The notes under the pieces are model-generated. The model was not told the DNA's origin and made no database searches. It worked only from the letters and a program-made list of their open reading frames with translations. A DNA stretch of 64,000 bases from Paraburkholderia tuberum STM678 (GTDB lineage: Bacteria; Pseudomonadota; Gammaproteobacteria; Burkholderiales; Burkholderiaceae), in contig NZ_CADFGP010000022.1 in assembly GCF_902833905.1 (NCBI RefSeq), positions 62,001 to 126,000 of the forward strand, read 5' to 3'. The position numbers and the translations under genes are program-made. This document shows positions 9,225 through 17,661 of the stretch, in pieces. Each line of letters starts with the position of its first letter. Positions within the stretch are counted from its first letter, which is position 1.

Positions 9225-9788
9225 TTACTTGCGCGCGGCGACGATATGAAACTTGATCACGACCTCGTCGGCGACGACCGATGTGTCCTTCCATTCGCCG
9301 GTGCCGATGTCGAACTGCGAGCGCTTGATCGGCAGCGCGCCGTCGAAGGTCTGCATCGCGCCCTGCTGGCCGACCGTGACCGGCACCGCGACCGTCTCCG
9401 ACTTGCCCTTGATGGTCAGCTTACCGGTCACCTTGAACTGGTTGCCGCCGGCCGGCGCGATCGCGCTCGACACGAACGTCGCGCTCGGAAAGGTCTTCGC
9501 GTCGAACCATTCCTTGCCGCGCACCTGCTCGTTGTAGCTCTCGTCGCCGAGATCGTAGCTGGCGACGTCGATGTTGAGCTGCGCGCTGCCGGCCGTCGGT
9601 TTGGCCGGATCGAAGCTGACCTGCGCCGTGAACTTGTTGAACTTGCCTTCGACCGGCACGTTCATCTGCTTCGAGGTAGCCGTCACCGAACTCTTCGCAA
9701 CGTCGACCTGCGCGAGCGCCGCGCCCGCGGCGCTCAGCGACGCCGCCGCGAACGCGGCCAGCATGTAGCGATAAAACGAACCCTTCAT
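9225..9788 (-). CDS. YceI family periplasmic protein (first copy)
   Basis: The 187-aa exported product has a signal peptide (MKGSFYRYMLAAFAAASL, cleavage after ALAQ) and YceI motifs: VAKSSVTATSKQMNVPVEG, FDPAKPTAGSAQLNIDVASY, WFDAKTFPSATFVSS and GKLTIKGKSETVAVPV. The ATG at 9788 is preceded by AAGGACAACC; an in-frame upstream Met would prevent secretion. It begins 8 bp after the cytochrome b561 gene, so the two are translationally close. It differs strongly from the second YceI copy and may bind another lipid. Confidence 0.87.
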   Translation of the reverse strand: MKGSFYRYMLAAFAAASLSAAGAALAQVDVAKSSVTATSKQMNVPVEGKFNKFTAQVSFDPAKPTAGSAQLNIDVASYDLGDESYNEQVRGKEWFDAKTFPSATFVSSAIAPAGGNQFKVTGKLTIKGKSETVAVPVTVGQQGAMQTFDGALPIKRSQFDIGTGEWKDTSVVADEVVIKFHIVAARK

Positions 9789-9796
9789 GGTTGTCC

Positions 9797-10357
9797 TTAT
9801 TTGAGGAAGGGGATCATGCGCGACAGCAGGCCGTCGCGATCGAGCCATTGATGCTTGAGCGCCGCCGCGGTGTGTAGCGCGACCAGCACGAGCAACGTGT
9901 AATTCAACGCGATGTGCAGGTTCTTCAGCACTTCCTTCAGGTGCGGATCGGGCGCGATGATCCGCGGCAGCGGAATCAGCCCGAGGTAGACGACCGGCAC
10001 GTTCGCCGCCGAGCTATACAGATAGCCGGACACGGGAATCACGATCATCAGCACGTACAGCAACAGATGTGTGAGATGCGCGGCGCCACGCTGCCAGGTG
10101 GGCATGCGGCGCGGCATCGGCGGCGAGGCGTGGGTCGCGCGCCACAGGATGCGCACGATCGCGAGCGCGAACACGGTCACGCCGATCCATTTGTGCCACG
10201 AGAAATAGCGCAGCTTGGTGGGCGTGAAGCCCGGGATGTCGGTCATCACCCAGCCGAGCGCAAAGCCGCAGACGATCAGCAGTGCGATCAGCCAGTGAAA
10301 CGCGATGGCGGTCCGCGTGTACGACTCCCGGGTACCGAACGATGGATTGAGTGTCAT
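9797..10357 (-). CDS. Cytochrome b561 (di-haem membrane protein, CybB type)
   Basis: The 186-aa integral membrane protein has four predicted helices. Candidate haem ligands are the histidines in IAFHWLIALLIV (helix 1), FSWHKWIGVTVF (helix 2) and NLHIALNYTLLVLVALHTAA (helix 4). The family is thought to exchange electrons with quinones; E. coli CybB has superoxide:ubiquinone oxidoreductase activity. It is the first gene of a three-gene minus-strand unit with two YceI proteins, an arrangement also found in E. coli (yceJ-yceI). Confidence 0.9.
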   Translation of the reverse strand: MTLNPSFGTRESYTRTAIAFHWLIALLIVCGFALGWVMTDIPGFTPTKLRYFSWHKWIGVTVFALAIVRILWRATHASPPMPRRMPTWQRGAAHLTHLLLYVLMIVIPVSGYLYSSAANVPVVYLGLIPLPRIIAPDPHLKEVLKNLHIALNYTLLVLVALHTAAALKHQWLDRDGLLSRMIPFLK

Positions 10358-10805
10358 GACAGATCAACGCAGGCAGTTAGAAGTTAACGGCGCGCCGCGG
10401 CCAGCTATTCCGCGATCGCCGCCGCGCATCGGCGCGGCGTGCGCGGCCGATGCGGCGGACATCATCGCCACAAAAGGCCACCGGGCATGCCACGGGCGCC
10501 ATGCTACCCCAAGCGCGAAAAGCTGGCTGGAGCGCGTCGGCGGAACGGGCCCGAATTTTGCGCTGCAATGGCCCCAGGGCGCCGCGTCACCGCCCTTGCG
10601 TTGAACGATTCGGGGACCGAAAGCCCCGAAGCGACGCCATCTCAGGCCCGGACCAGCGCGCGGGGGACGGCGCCACGCCCCGCGCCGCGCGCGGCCCGCG
10701 TCGGTCACGAGGCCGCGTTTGGTACTATTGCTGCTCACCGCCCTCCGACCCCTCGTAACGAGCAGGCCTTGCACGCCGCCACTACGTCGTTAGCCCATCT
10801 GCCGC
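10358..10805. other. Intergenic region between divergent cytochrome b561 and pqiA units
   Basis: This 448-bp stretch separates two divergent operons. It is GC-rich and I see no convincing gene, RNA or palindrome in it. A TACTAT element at 10723-10728 could be a -10 box for the pqi operon, but no good -35 stands upstream. Both flanking operons are associated with redox or envelope stress, so shared regulation is possible but not shown. Confidence 0.5.
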
Positions 10806-11597
10806 ATGGAACATGACAACCTGATCGCGTGCCATGAATGCGATACGCTGTTCCGCAAGCCACGGCTTGTCGGGCGCGTCGCCGCGCGTTGTCCGCGCTG
10901 CGGCGCGACGCTCTATCGCGGCGTCTCGCGCAAGCTCGACGCGATCTGCGCACTGACGCTCGCCGCGCTGATCACGTTCGTGATCGCGCAGGGCTTTCCG
11001 ATCGTCGAACTCGAAACCAACGGCATCACGTCACAGACTACGCTGTTCGGCGCGCTCGTCGCGCTGTGGGGCGAGGACATGCAGATCGTCGCCGTGATGG
11101 TGTTCTGCTCGACGATCCTCTTTCCGTTCACCGAACTCGTCGCGCTGCTGTACGTGCTGGTGCCGCTACGCGCCGGCTACGTGCCCGCGCACTTCAATCG
11201 CGTGCTGCGCGCGATCCAGTTTGTGCGGCCGTGGGGCATGATCGAAGTGTTCATGCTCGGCGTGCTGATCACGATCGTGAAGATGGTGAGCCTCGCGCGC
11301 GTGATTCCCGAGGCGGCGCTGTTCGCGTTCGGCGCGCTGACGCTGATGTTCGCGGTCGTCGTCACATTCGATCCGCGCGTGCTGTGGGATGTCGCCGACG
11401 AGATCGACGCGAGCGGCGAGCGGCCGTTGCCGCGCACGTCGGCCGACAGCGCGGCGGTCGCGGTCGGCTCGCTCGCCGGTCCGCCGTCGCCGTCCGCGCG
11501 CGTCGCGGGCTCGACCAGCGGCAGCGCTGGTGGCGCAACCAACAGCACGGCGGACGGCACCCCGCCCGGCTTGCCGCCCACGCCGCGCGAAGGATGA
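10806..11597 (+). CDS. pqiA: Paraquat-inducible protein A, first half (single PqiA domain)
   Basis: PqiA is the inner-membrane partner of the MCE protein PqiB in envelope lipid transport. In E. coli one protein of about 417 aa carries two PqiA domains; here a 263-aa protein carries the first. It starts with a zinc-ribbon type CHEC...CPRCG (residues 9-37), followed by four helices (ALTLAALITFVIAQGFPIVE; MVFCSTILFPFTELVALLYV; MIEVFMLGVLITIVKM; LFAFGALTLMFAVVV) and the conserved FDPRVLW. The last ~55 residues are a Ser/Ala/Gly-rich tail. The second domain gene starts 7 bp after its stop. Confidence 0.88.
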   Translation: MEHDNLIACHECDTLFRKPRLVGRVAARCPRCGATLYRGVSRKLDAICALTLAALITFVIAQGFPIVELETNGITSQTTLFGALVALWGEDMQIVAVMVFCSTILFPFTELVALLYVLVPLRAGYVPAHFNRVLRAIQFVRPWGMIEVFMLGVLITIVKMVSLARVIPEAALFAFGALTLMFAVVVTFDPRVLWDVADEIDASGERPLPRTSADSAAVAVGSLAGPPSPSARVAGSTSGSAGGATNSTADGTPPGLPPTPREG

Positions 11598-11604
11598 GCC
11601 CGCG

Positions 11605-12255
11605 ATGAAATACGTCACCGCGAAACGCGCGGGCCTGCTGTCCTGCCATTCGTGCGGGCGCGTCGAACCGTGCATCCGCTCGGTCACGCCGCAGCACTGC
11701 GGCCGCTGCGGCGCGCATCTGCACTCGCGCAACCCCGACAGCCTGATGCGCACATGGGCACTGCTGATCGCCGCGGCGCTGCTGTATATCCCGGCGAACC
11801 TGCTGCCGGTGATGCACACGTCGTCGCTGCTCGGCTCCGAGGACGACACCATCATGAGCGGCGTCGTCTATTTCTGGACCTCCGGCGACTGGCCGCTCGC
11901 GATGATCGTATTCATCGCCAGCATCCTGGTGCCGATGCTGAAGCTCTCGGTGCTCGTGCTGCTCACCGCCACCGCGCAGCGCCGCTCGCGCTGGCGTCCG
12001 CAACAGCGCACGACGCTGTACCGGATGGTCGAGCGGATCGGCCGCTGGTCGATGCTCGACGTGTTCGTCGTCACGCTCACCGTGGCGCTCGTGCGTTTCA
12101 AATCGTTGGCCGAGATCACGGCCGGGCCGGGCGCGATCGCGTTCGGCTCGGTCGTGATCCTGACGATGCTGGCCTCCATGCAATTCGATCCACGCCTCAT
12201 CTGGGACCCCGTGGAAAGCCGTACCCCAACACCTCAGGATCTCGACCATGACTAG
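11605..12255 (+). CDS. pqiA: Paraquat-inducible protein A, second half (single PqiA domain)
   Basis: The 216-aa membrane protein has an N-terminal zinc-ribbon-like motif (CHSCGRVEPC...HCGRCG) and four helices with the family core IPANLLPVMHT, DWPLAMIVFIASILVPMLKL, RWSMLDVFVVTLTVALVRF and FDPRLIWDP. It is the paralogue of the preceding gene, and together they rebuild the two-domain PqiA of enterobacteria. An in-frame ATG at 11389 would overlap the first gene and encode low-complexity sequence, so the ATG at 11605 is used. Its last eight bases overlap the start of pqiB. Confidence 0.88.
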   Translation: MKYVTAKRAGLLSCHSCGRVEPCIRSVTPQHCGRCGAHLHSRNPDSLMRTWALLIAAALLYIPANLLPVMHTSSLLGSEDDTIMSGVVYFWTSGDWPLAMIVFIASILVPMLKLSVLVLLTATAQRRSRWRPQQRTTLYRMVERIGRWSMLDVFVVTLTVALVRFKSLAEITAGPGAIAFGSVVILTMLASMQFDPRLIWDPVESRTPTPQDLDHD

Positions 12256-13909
12256 CCCGCAAGGACCGACGCCCGCCTCCGATGACGCGCCGCGCAACGA
12301 TTCGAACGGACCCAGACTGCCGCCCCAACTGCCCGACCCCGAGATCGAGCCACGCAGCCGCTGGCTGCCGTCGCTCGTCTGGGTGATTCCGCTGATCGCC
12401 GCGCTGATCGGCATCGCGCTCGTGATCAGGTCGGTGACCGAGCGCGGACCCGTGATCACGATCAGCTTCATCAGCGCGGAAGGCCTCGAGCCGGGCAAGA
12501 CCAAGGTCAAGTACAAGGACGTCGACGTGGGCGCGGTGAAGACGATCACGCTGTCGCCGGATCTGTCGCACGTGCTCGTGCAGGTGCAGCTCACCAAGGA
12601 AGGCGGAAAGTTCGCGGTCAAGGACTCGCGCTTCTGGGTGGTGCGTCCGCGCATCGGCGCGAGCGGCGTGTCGGGTCTGACCACGCTGCTGTCGGGCTCG
12701 TACATCGGCGCCGACGCGGGCCGCTCGACCGAAAGCGAGAGCAACTTCGTCGGCCTCGAAACGCCGCCGCCCATCACCGGCGACCAGAAAGGCCACCAGT
12801 ACACGCTGCACGGCGATTCGCTCGGCTCGATCGACATCGGCTCGCCGATCTTCTACCGGCGCGTGCAGGTCGGTCAGGTGGTCGGCTTCTCGCTCGACAG
12901 GGACGGCACCGGCGTGACGATGCGGGTGTTCGTGTCGGCGCCGTTCGACCAGTACGTCGGCACCAATACGCGCTGGTGGCATGCGAGCGGCGTCGATCTG
13001 CGGCTCGATTCGAGCGGCTTCAAGCTGAATACGCAGTCGCTCGCGACGGTGATCGTCGGCGGTCTGTCTTTCCAGTCGCCGCCCGGCCAGAACATGGGCC
13101 CGCAGGCGCCGAACAACCAGACCTTCCGCCTCGGCTCGGACGAAGCGGACGCGATGCGCGAACCGGACGGCGTGCCCTTGCGCGTCGTGATGAACTTCAA
13201 CCAGTCGCTGCGCGGGCTGTCGATCGGCGCGCCGGTCGATTTCCGCGGCATCGTGCTCGGCCAGGTGACCAATATCGGCATCGACTACGATCCGAAGACG
13301 CAGAGCTTCACGATGCCGGTCACGATGAACGTGTACCCGGACCGCCTCGGCAAGCGCTTCCGCGAGAGCTCGCCGCAGCCGGGCACGCTCGCCGGCGAGA
13401 ACCTGATGCAGGAACTCGTCAGGCACGGCCTGCGCGGCCAGTTGCGCACCGGCAACCTGATCACGAGCCAGCTGTACGTGGCGCTCGATATCTTCCCGAA
13501 AGCGCCGCCGGCCAAGGTCGACGTGACGACCGATCCGCTCGAGCTGCCGACCATTCCGAACACGCTCGACGAATTGCAGCTGCAGGTCGCCGACATCGCG
13601 AAGAAGCTCGACAAGGTGCCGTTCGACCAGATCGGCGCGAATCTGAACACCGCGCTGAAGAACGCCGACCAGCTGTTCTCGCGTCTCGACAAGGAAGTCG
13701 TGCCGCAGGCGCGCGACACGCTGACGGCCGCGAAGCAGACCTTCAGTTCGGCCCAGGCAACCTTGCAGCAGGATTCGCCGATGCAGTCCGACGTTCATCA
13801 GGCGTTGCAGGAACTGACGCGCACGTTGCAGTCGCTGAACGCGCTGTCGGACTACCTCGAGCGTCATCCCGAATCGCTGTTGCGCGGTAAATCAGGAGAT
13901 AAACCATGA
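12248..13909 (+). CDS. pqiB: PqiB, MCE-domain lipid transport protein
   Basis: PqiB is a membrane-anchored periplasmic protein whose MCE domains stack into a tube that spans the periplasm. The 553-aa length matches PqiB. After a Pro-rich cytoplasmic start comes one helix (SLVWVIPLIAALIGIALVIR, about residues 39-58), then three MCE repeats, seen at ITISFISAEGLEPGKTKVKY, QYTLHGDSLGSIDIGSPIFY and LRVVMNFNQSLRGLSIGAPV. The C-terminal ~90 residues are helical and coil-like (LQLQVADIAKKLDKVPFDQI). It overlaps both neighbours (8 and 4 bp), so pqiA-pqiA-pqiB-pqiC is one operon. Confidence 0.94.
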   Translation: MTSPQGPTPASDDAPRNDSNGPRLPPQLPDPEIEPRSRWLPSLVWVIPLIAALIGIALVIRSVTERGPVITISFISAEGLEPGKTKVKYKDVDVGAVKTITLSPDLSHVLVQVQLTKEGGKFAVKDSRFWVVRPRIGASGVSGLTTLLSGSYIGADAGRSTESESNFVGLETPPPITGDQKGHQYTLHGDSLGSIDIGSPIFYRRVQVGQVVGFSLDRDGTGVTMRVFVSAPFDQYVGTNTRWWHASGVDLRLDSSGFKLNTQSLATVIVGGLSFQSPPGQNMGPQAPNNQTFRLGSDEADAMREPDGVPLRVVMNFNQSLRGLSIGAPVDFRGIVLGQVTNIGIDYDPKTQSFTMPVTMNVYPDRLGKRFRESSPQPGTLAGENLMQELVRHGLRGQLRTGNLITSQLYVALDIFPKAPPAKVDVTTDPLELPTIPNTLDELQLQVADIAKKLDKVPFDQIGANLNTALKNADQLFSRLDKEVVPQARDTLTAAKQTFSSAQATLQQDSPMQSDVHQALQELTRTLQSLNALSDYLERHPESLLRGKSGDKP

Positions 13910-14667
13910 TGTTTGCCCGGCTCCCCCGTCCGCCGCGCGCGCTCGTACGCGGCGTCGCGTACGGCACCGCACTGGCTGCGGCTCTCGCCATCGCGGCGTG
14001 CTCGTCGCCGTCGAGCCGTTTCTATACGCTGGGTGGCGCGGATAGCGCCAGCACCGCCGCGAACGGCGCCGCGCCGGCCGTCGCGCGCACGAGCGCCGCG
14101 CCTGCCTGGCTGATCGAAGTCGCGCCGGTCAACGTGCCGCCGCAGGTGGCCAGAAATCAGCTGGTCGTGCAGACCGGGCCGACTCAGGTGCAGTTGCTCG
14201 AACAGGAGCGTTGGGCGTCGCTGCCCGGCGATGAAATCCGCCGCGCGCTGTCGACGAATCTGACGCAGCAGCTCGGCACCATCGATACGTTCGGCACCGC
14301 GCACCCCGACGACGCGGCCGTCTACCGGATCGCCATGAACGTGCAGCGCTTCGAGTCGTGGCCCGGCACGCATGTGTTGATCGATGCGGTGTGGAGCGTG
14401 CGGGCCGTGCGCAGCAATGCGGTGATGACCTGTCGCAGCGTGGTCCGCGAGACGGTTGGCGGCGGGTACGACGCGCTCGTCGATGGACATCGGCGCGCGC
14501 TCGCGGAAGTGTCGGCACAGATCGCGATGGGCGTGCGCGCGATGGCGGCAACTGCCGTCGCTTCCACGAACACGACGGGCCGGCCTTCGTCTTCGGCCAG
14601 ACCGGCCGCGGCGCCGGCCGTGCCGCCCTGTCCTTCGGCGGGAACGGCCGCGGGAGCCGGCGCCTGA
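13906..14667 (+). CDS. pqiC: PqiC, outer-membrane lipoprotein of the Pqi system
   Basis: PqiC is an ABC-type transport auxiliary lipoprotein that holds the PqiB tube at the outer membrane. The 253-aa product has a lipoprotein signal peptide with lipobox near residue 27 (AIAACSSPSSRFYTL; the FYTL that follows the Cys is typical), then WLIEVAPVNVPPQVARNQLV, and a helical end. The C terminus is Ala/Pro-rich. The ATG overlaps the pqiB stop (ATGATG), with AGGAG upstream inside pqiB. Confidence 0.9.
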   Translation: MMFARLPRPPRALVRGVAYGTALAAALAIAACSSPSSRFYTLGGADSASTAANGAAPAVARTSAAPAWLIEVAPVNVPPQVARNQLVVQTGPTQVQLLEQERWASLPGDEIRRALSTNLTQQLGTIDTFGTAHPDDAAVYRIAMNVQRFESWPGTHVLIDAVWSVRAVRSNAVMTCRSVVRETVGGGYDALVDGHRRALAEVSAQIAMGVRAMAATAVASTNTTGRPSSSARPAAAPAVPPCPSAGTAAGAGA

Positions 14668-14809
14668 CAGGCCCGGCTGGCGCGGCGAGCTCAACGGTGT
14701 CCGCATGCCGGCGGGCGTCGCCGGCCAAAGCGGGACGCGAGGCGAGATGACGCGACGACAGACGACGGCCCGGCGCGCCGATCGCGCCGGCCCGTCGATC
14801 TCGACCGCG

Positions 14810-14815
14810 TACAAT
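14810..14815 (+). promoter_or_regulatory. Possible -10 element before the rRNA methyltransferase gene
   Basis: TACAAT stands 33 bp before the start codon in an otherwise very GC-rich stretch. No good -35 hexamer is visible at 17 bp, so this is a weak call. Confidence 0.3.
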
Positions 14816-14847
14816 AGCGCCTTATCCAACGCCTTGCGGCAACCTCA

Positions 14848-16134
14848 ATGTCCTTCGATTTCTTCCTTCCTTGCCCGCGCGGGCTCGAAGCTCCGCTCGC
14901 GGCCGAACTCGCCGAAATTGCCGTCAAACATCTGAACGGCGCCGCCTTCACGGCCGGCGCCCAGGTACCGGGCGGCGTGCATTTTCGCGGCGGCTGGGCC
15001 GCCGGCATGGCCGCCAATCTGCACTCGCGTCTCGCGAGCCGCGTGCTGCTGAAAATCGCGGAGCGGCCTTACCGCAGCGAGCAGGACATCTATGCGCTCG
15101 CGCTCGAGCAGCGCTGGGAGCAGTGGTTCTCCGCGCACGAGACGCTGCGCGTCGACGTCACCGCGATCAAGTCGCCGCTGCGCAGTCTCGAGTTCACGAC
15201 GCTGCGCGTGAAGGACGCGATCTGCGATCGTCTGCGCGAAAAAAGCGGCGCGCGGCCGAGCGTCGACACCGCGATGCCCGACGTGCGCGTATTCGCGTTC
15301 CTGAGCGCGACCGACTGCACGCTGTACCTCGACACTTCCGGCGATCCGCTATTCAAGCGCGGCTGGCGTCTCGACAAGGGCGCGGCGCCGCTGCGCGAAA
15401 ACCTCGCGGCTGGCATTTTGCGTCTGACTGGCTGGCAGGCCGGCACGCCGCTCTACGATCCGATGTGCGGCAGCGGCACGTTCCTCGCGGAAGCGGCGCA
15501 GGTCGCGTTGAACATCGCGCCGGGCGTCGAGCGGCGCTTCGGCTTCGAGAAGCTCAAACAGTTCGACGCGCGGAGCTGGCAAGCGCTGAAGGGCGCCGCG
15601 CTCGAGGCGAAAAATGCGGCGCGCGGCTCGCGCGGCGCGGATCTGGAGATTTTCGGCAGCGACATCTCCGGCGACATGCTCGAAAAAGCGCGCGCGAACT
15701 TCGAGCGCGCCGGCTTGCCGCCCATTTCGCTCAAGCAGCTCGATGCGCGCGACATGACGCCGCCTGGCTCGGCGCCGGGCATCCTCGTCGCGAATCCGCC
15801 GTATGGCGAGCGGATCGAAGTGCGCGGCCGCAATGCGCGCGGCGAGCTTCGCGAAGGCCGCGGCAATCGCGACGACGACGGCTTCCGCCGCATTCAGGAA
15901 GAAGCGCCGGACAGCGAGTTTTTCCAGTTGCTCGGCAATGCGCTGAAGCAGCGCTTTGCCGGATGGCATGCGTTTATCCTGACATCGGATCGCAAGCTTC
16001 CGGGGCAACTGCGGCTGCGCGAATCGACGAAGACGCCGCTGTTCAACGGTGCGCTCGAATGCCGGCTGTTCCGCTTCGATCTGATCGCGGGCAGCGTGCG
16101 GCAGCGTCCGCAGGGCGATACGCCGGCGGCTTGA
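14848..16134 (+). CDS. Class I SAM-dependent rRNA guanine methyltransferase (THUMP plus RlmL-type domain)
   Basis: The protein resembles the N-terminal m2G2445 methyltransferase half of E. coli RlmL. The 428-aa product starts FFLPCPRGLEAPLAAEL, contains a THUMP-like region, then the catalytic domain with LYDPMCGSGTFLAEAA (SAM-binding motif I), IFGSDISGDMLEKA and the adenine/guanine-N2 type motif NPPYGERI near residue 318. It lacks the C-terminal RlmK domain found in the enterobacterial fusion protein, as in many betaproteobacteria. Assignment to position 2445 is inference. Confidence 0.85.
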   Translation: MSFDFFLPCPRGLEAPLAAELAEIAVKHLNGAAFTAGAQVPGGVHFRGGWAAGMAANLHSRLASRVLLKIAERPYRSEQDIYALALEQRWEQWFSAHETLRVDVTAIKSPLRSLEFTTLRVKDAICDRLREKSGARPSVDTAMPDVRVFAFLSATDCTLYLDTSGDPLFKRGWRLDKGAAPLRENLAAGILRLTGWQAGTPLYDPMCGSGTFLAEAAQVALNIAPGVERRFGFEKLKQFDARSWQALKGAALEAKNAARGSRGADLEIFGSDISGDMLEKARANFERAGLPPISLKQLDARDMTPPGSAPGILVANPPYGERIEVRGRNARGELREGRGNRDDDGFRRIQEEAPDSEFFQLLGNALKQRFAGWHAFILTSDRKLPGQLRLRESTKTPLFNGALECRLFRFDLIAGSVRQRPQGDTPAA

Positions 16135-16362
16135 GGCTGTTTCTAGCGGGGCGGCGCGCTGTCGTCGCCCTGTCGTCATCGCGTCGCTCGAAAAGCAGGC
16201 CACGCGCATGAGCGATGTGGTCGGCGTGTTTCAGTTGCTGGTGGGGTGAAGCGGTCGCGTCTTCGCACCCTACTGCCACCTCGCTGTCAGCAGCACCCCC
16301 GCACACTCCTTCTCACGCCATCCGGCGCTTGAACGGCCTACTGCCAACCGAAGGAGAGTGTC

Positions 16363-16746
16363 ATGTCCGCATTGCCCAAACTCGTTGCCTGGTTCGAAAT
16401 CCCGTCGGTCGATTTCGATCGCGCGGTGCGCTTTTACGAAGCCGCGCTCGACGCCCCGTTGAATCGACAGGAGACCGGCGGCCAGCCGATCGCCGTGTTC
16501 AGCTACGAGGAGCCCGCGACTGGCGGCGCGATCGTCCACAATCCGTCGATGACACCCGGCGTCGACGGCGTCACCGTCTACCTGAACGCGCTGCCCACCG
16601 TCGACGCGGCGCTTGCGCGCATCGAACGGGCGGGCGGCAAGACCGACGGCCCGGTGATCAAGCTGCCGCAGGACATCGGCTATATCGCGTTCTTCACCGA
16701 TACCGAAGGCAACCGCCTCGGCCTGCATTCGCGCACCAACGGCTAA
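16363..16746 (+). CDS. VOC (glyoxalase/bleomycin-resistance fold) family protein
   Basis: The 127-aa protein has the vicinal oxygen chelate fold. It starts LVAWFEIPSVDFDRAVRFYE and ends with GYIAFFTDTEGNRLGLHS, the usual beta-alpha-beta pattern in which the His and Glu region often binds metal. AAGGAGAG lies before the ATG. The substrate is unknown. It is next to a WYL regulator on the same strand; such pairs are common, but the distance (94 bp) and sequence do not prove co-function. The 228-bp gap upstream (16135-16362) shows no gene. Confidence 0.8.
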   Translation: MSALPKLVAWFEIPSVDFDRAVRFYEAALDAPLNRQETGGQPIAVFSYEEPATGGAIVHNPSMTPGVDGVTVYLNALPTVDAALARIERAGGKTDGPVIKLPQDIGYIAFFTDTEGNRLGLHSRTNG

Positions 16747-16840
16747 GCGCGCACCTGAAGTCGCCGCGCCCCGACCGAAGGCCGCCATGCGGCGCTATCA
16801 TCGCGGGACCGTCCCCTTCCTCCTCTACCCGACGCCCACG

Positions 16841-17530
16841 ATGACGCGCCGCGCCGACCGCCTGTTCCAGATCGCCGAGCTGCTGCGCGGCCGGCGCCTG
16901 ACCACCGCGCAGCAACTAGCCGACTGGCTGAACATCTCGCCGCGCACGGTCTATCGCGACGTGCGCGATCTGCAATTGTCAGGGGTGCCGATCGAAGGCG
17001 AAGCGGGCATCGGTTATCGACTGTCGCGCTCGGCAAGTCTGCCGCCGCTGACCTTCACCGCCGACGAACTCGCCGCGCTCGCCGCCGGCGCGCGCATGCT
17101 CGAATCATGGGGTGGCGCGGGCTTCGCGAGCGGCGCGCGGGGCGCGCTGGCCAAAATCGCATCGGCGATGCCCGCCGACAAGCGCGCGACGCTCGAACGG
17201 CTCGCGATCTTCGCGCCGTCGTTTCACATCAAGGGGGATTTTTCGACGCAGCTCGACACGCTGCATCGCGCGATCGATGCGCGCCAGGTGGTGCGCTTCG
17301 CGTACACCGACGCCAACGGCGCCGACACCGAGCGCCGCGTCTGGCCGCTCGCGCTCGCGTACTGGGGCGCGCGCTGGACGCTCGGCGCATGGTGCGAGCT
17401 GCGTGCTGATTTCCGCAACTTCGGACTGGAGAAGATGCGCGATCTCGAAGTGCTCGAGACGTATCCGGATCAGGAAGGCAGGCGGCTCGCGGATCTGCTG
17501 CGGCACGTAACCGCGAGGCCGAAAATATGA
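16841..17530 (+). CDS. YafY-type transcriptional regulator (HTH plus WYL domain)
   Basis: The 229-aa cytoplasmic DNA-binding regulator has an N-terminal DeoR/HTH_11 domain (RADRLFQIAELLRGRR, then LADWLNISPRTVYRDVRDLQ, residues 3-50), the linker GVPIEGEAGIGYRL, and a C-terminal WYL domain with LHRAIDARQVVRFAY and WTLGAWCELR. WYL domains sense nucleic acids or small ligands. The ATG at 16841 is used because an upstream ATG at 16787 only adds an odd 18-residue leader. The target is unknown. Confidence 0.85.
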   Translation: MTRRADRLFQIAELLRGRRLTTAQQLADWLNISPRTVYRDVRDLQLSGVPIEGEAGIGYRLSRSASLPPLTFTADELAALAAGARMLESWGGAGFASGARGALAKIASAMPADKRATLERLAIFAPSFHIKGDFSTQLDTLHRAIDARQVVRFAYTDANGADTERRVWPLALAYWGARWTLGAWCELRADFRNFGLEKMRDLEVLETYPDQEGRRLADLLRHVTARPKI

Positions 17531-17534
17531 AAAG

Positions 17535-17559
17535 GATCGCGGCGCGACGCACCGCGATC
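17535..17559 (-). terminator. Intrinsic terminator, originally for the pnt operon
   Basis: An 8-bp stem (GATCGCGG / CCGCGATC, 9-nt loop) is followed on the minus strand by TTTTC. It sits 25 bp past the stop of the displaced pntB end (17585) but over 400 bp past the present pntB stop, so the insert has moved the operon's end away from its terminator. Confidence 0.65.
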
Positions 17560-17584
17560 TCAGGGTCTGTTTACCGCTAACGAG

Positions 17585-17661
17585 CTACTCGACCGACTTC
17601 ACCATATCCTCGATCACCTTGTTCGCGTCGCCGAACACCATCATCGTCTTGTCCATGTAGA
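17585..17661 (-). pseudogene. pntB': Displaced 3' end of pntB (direct-repeat copy A)
   Basis: This 77-bp piece encodes the last 24-25 codons of PntB, ending VFGDANKVIEDMVKSVE and a TAG stop. It matches the present pntB end (VFGDAKKVIEDMVKAVD). The nucleotide match runs without gaps over 93 bp (17569-17661 against 17960-18052) with six mismatches, and extends about 16 bp past the stop. It has no start or upstream part and is non-functional. It is followed by the pnt-type terminator, so it looks like the original gene end. Confidence 0.9.
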
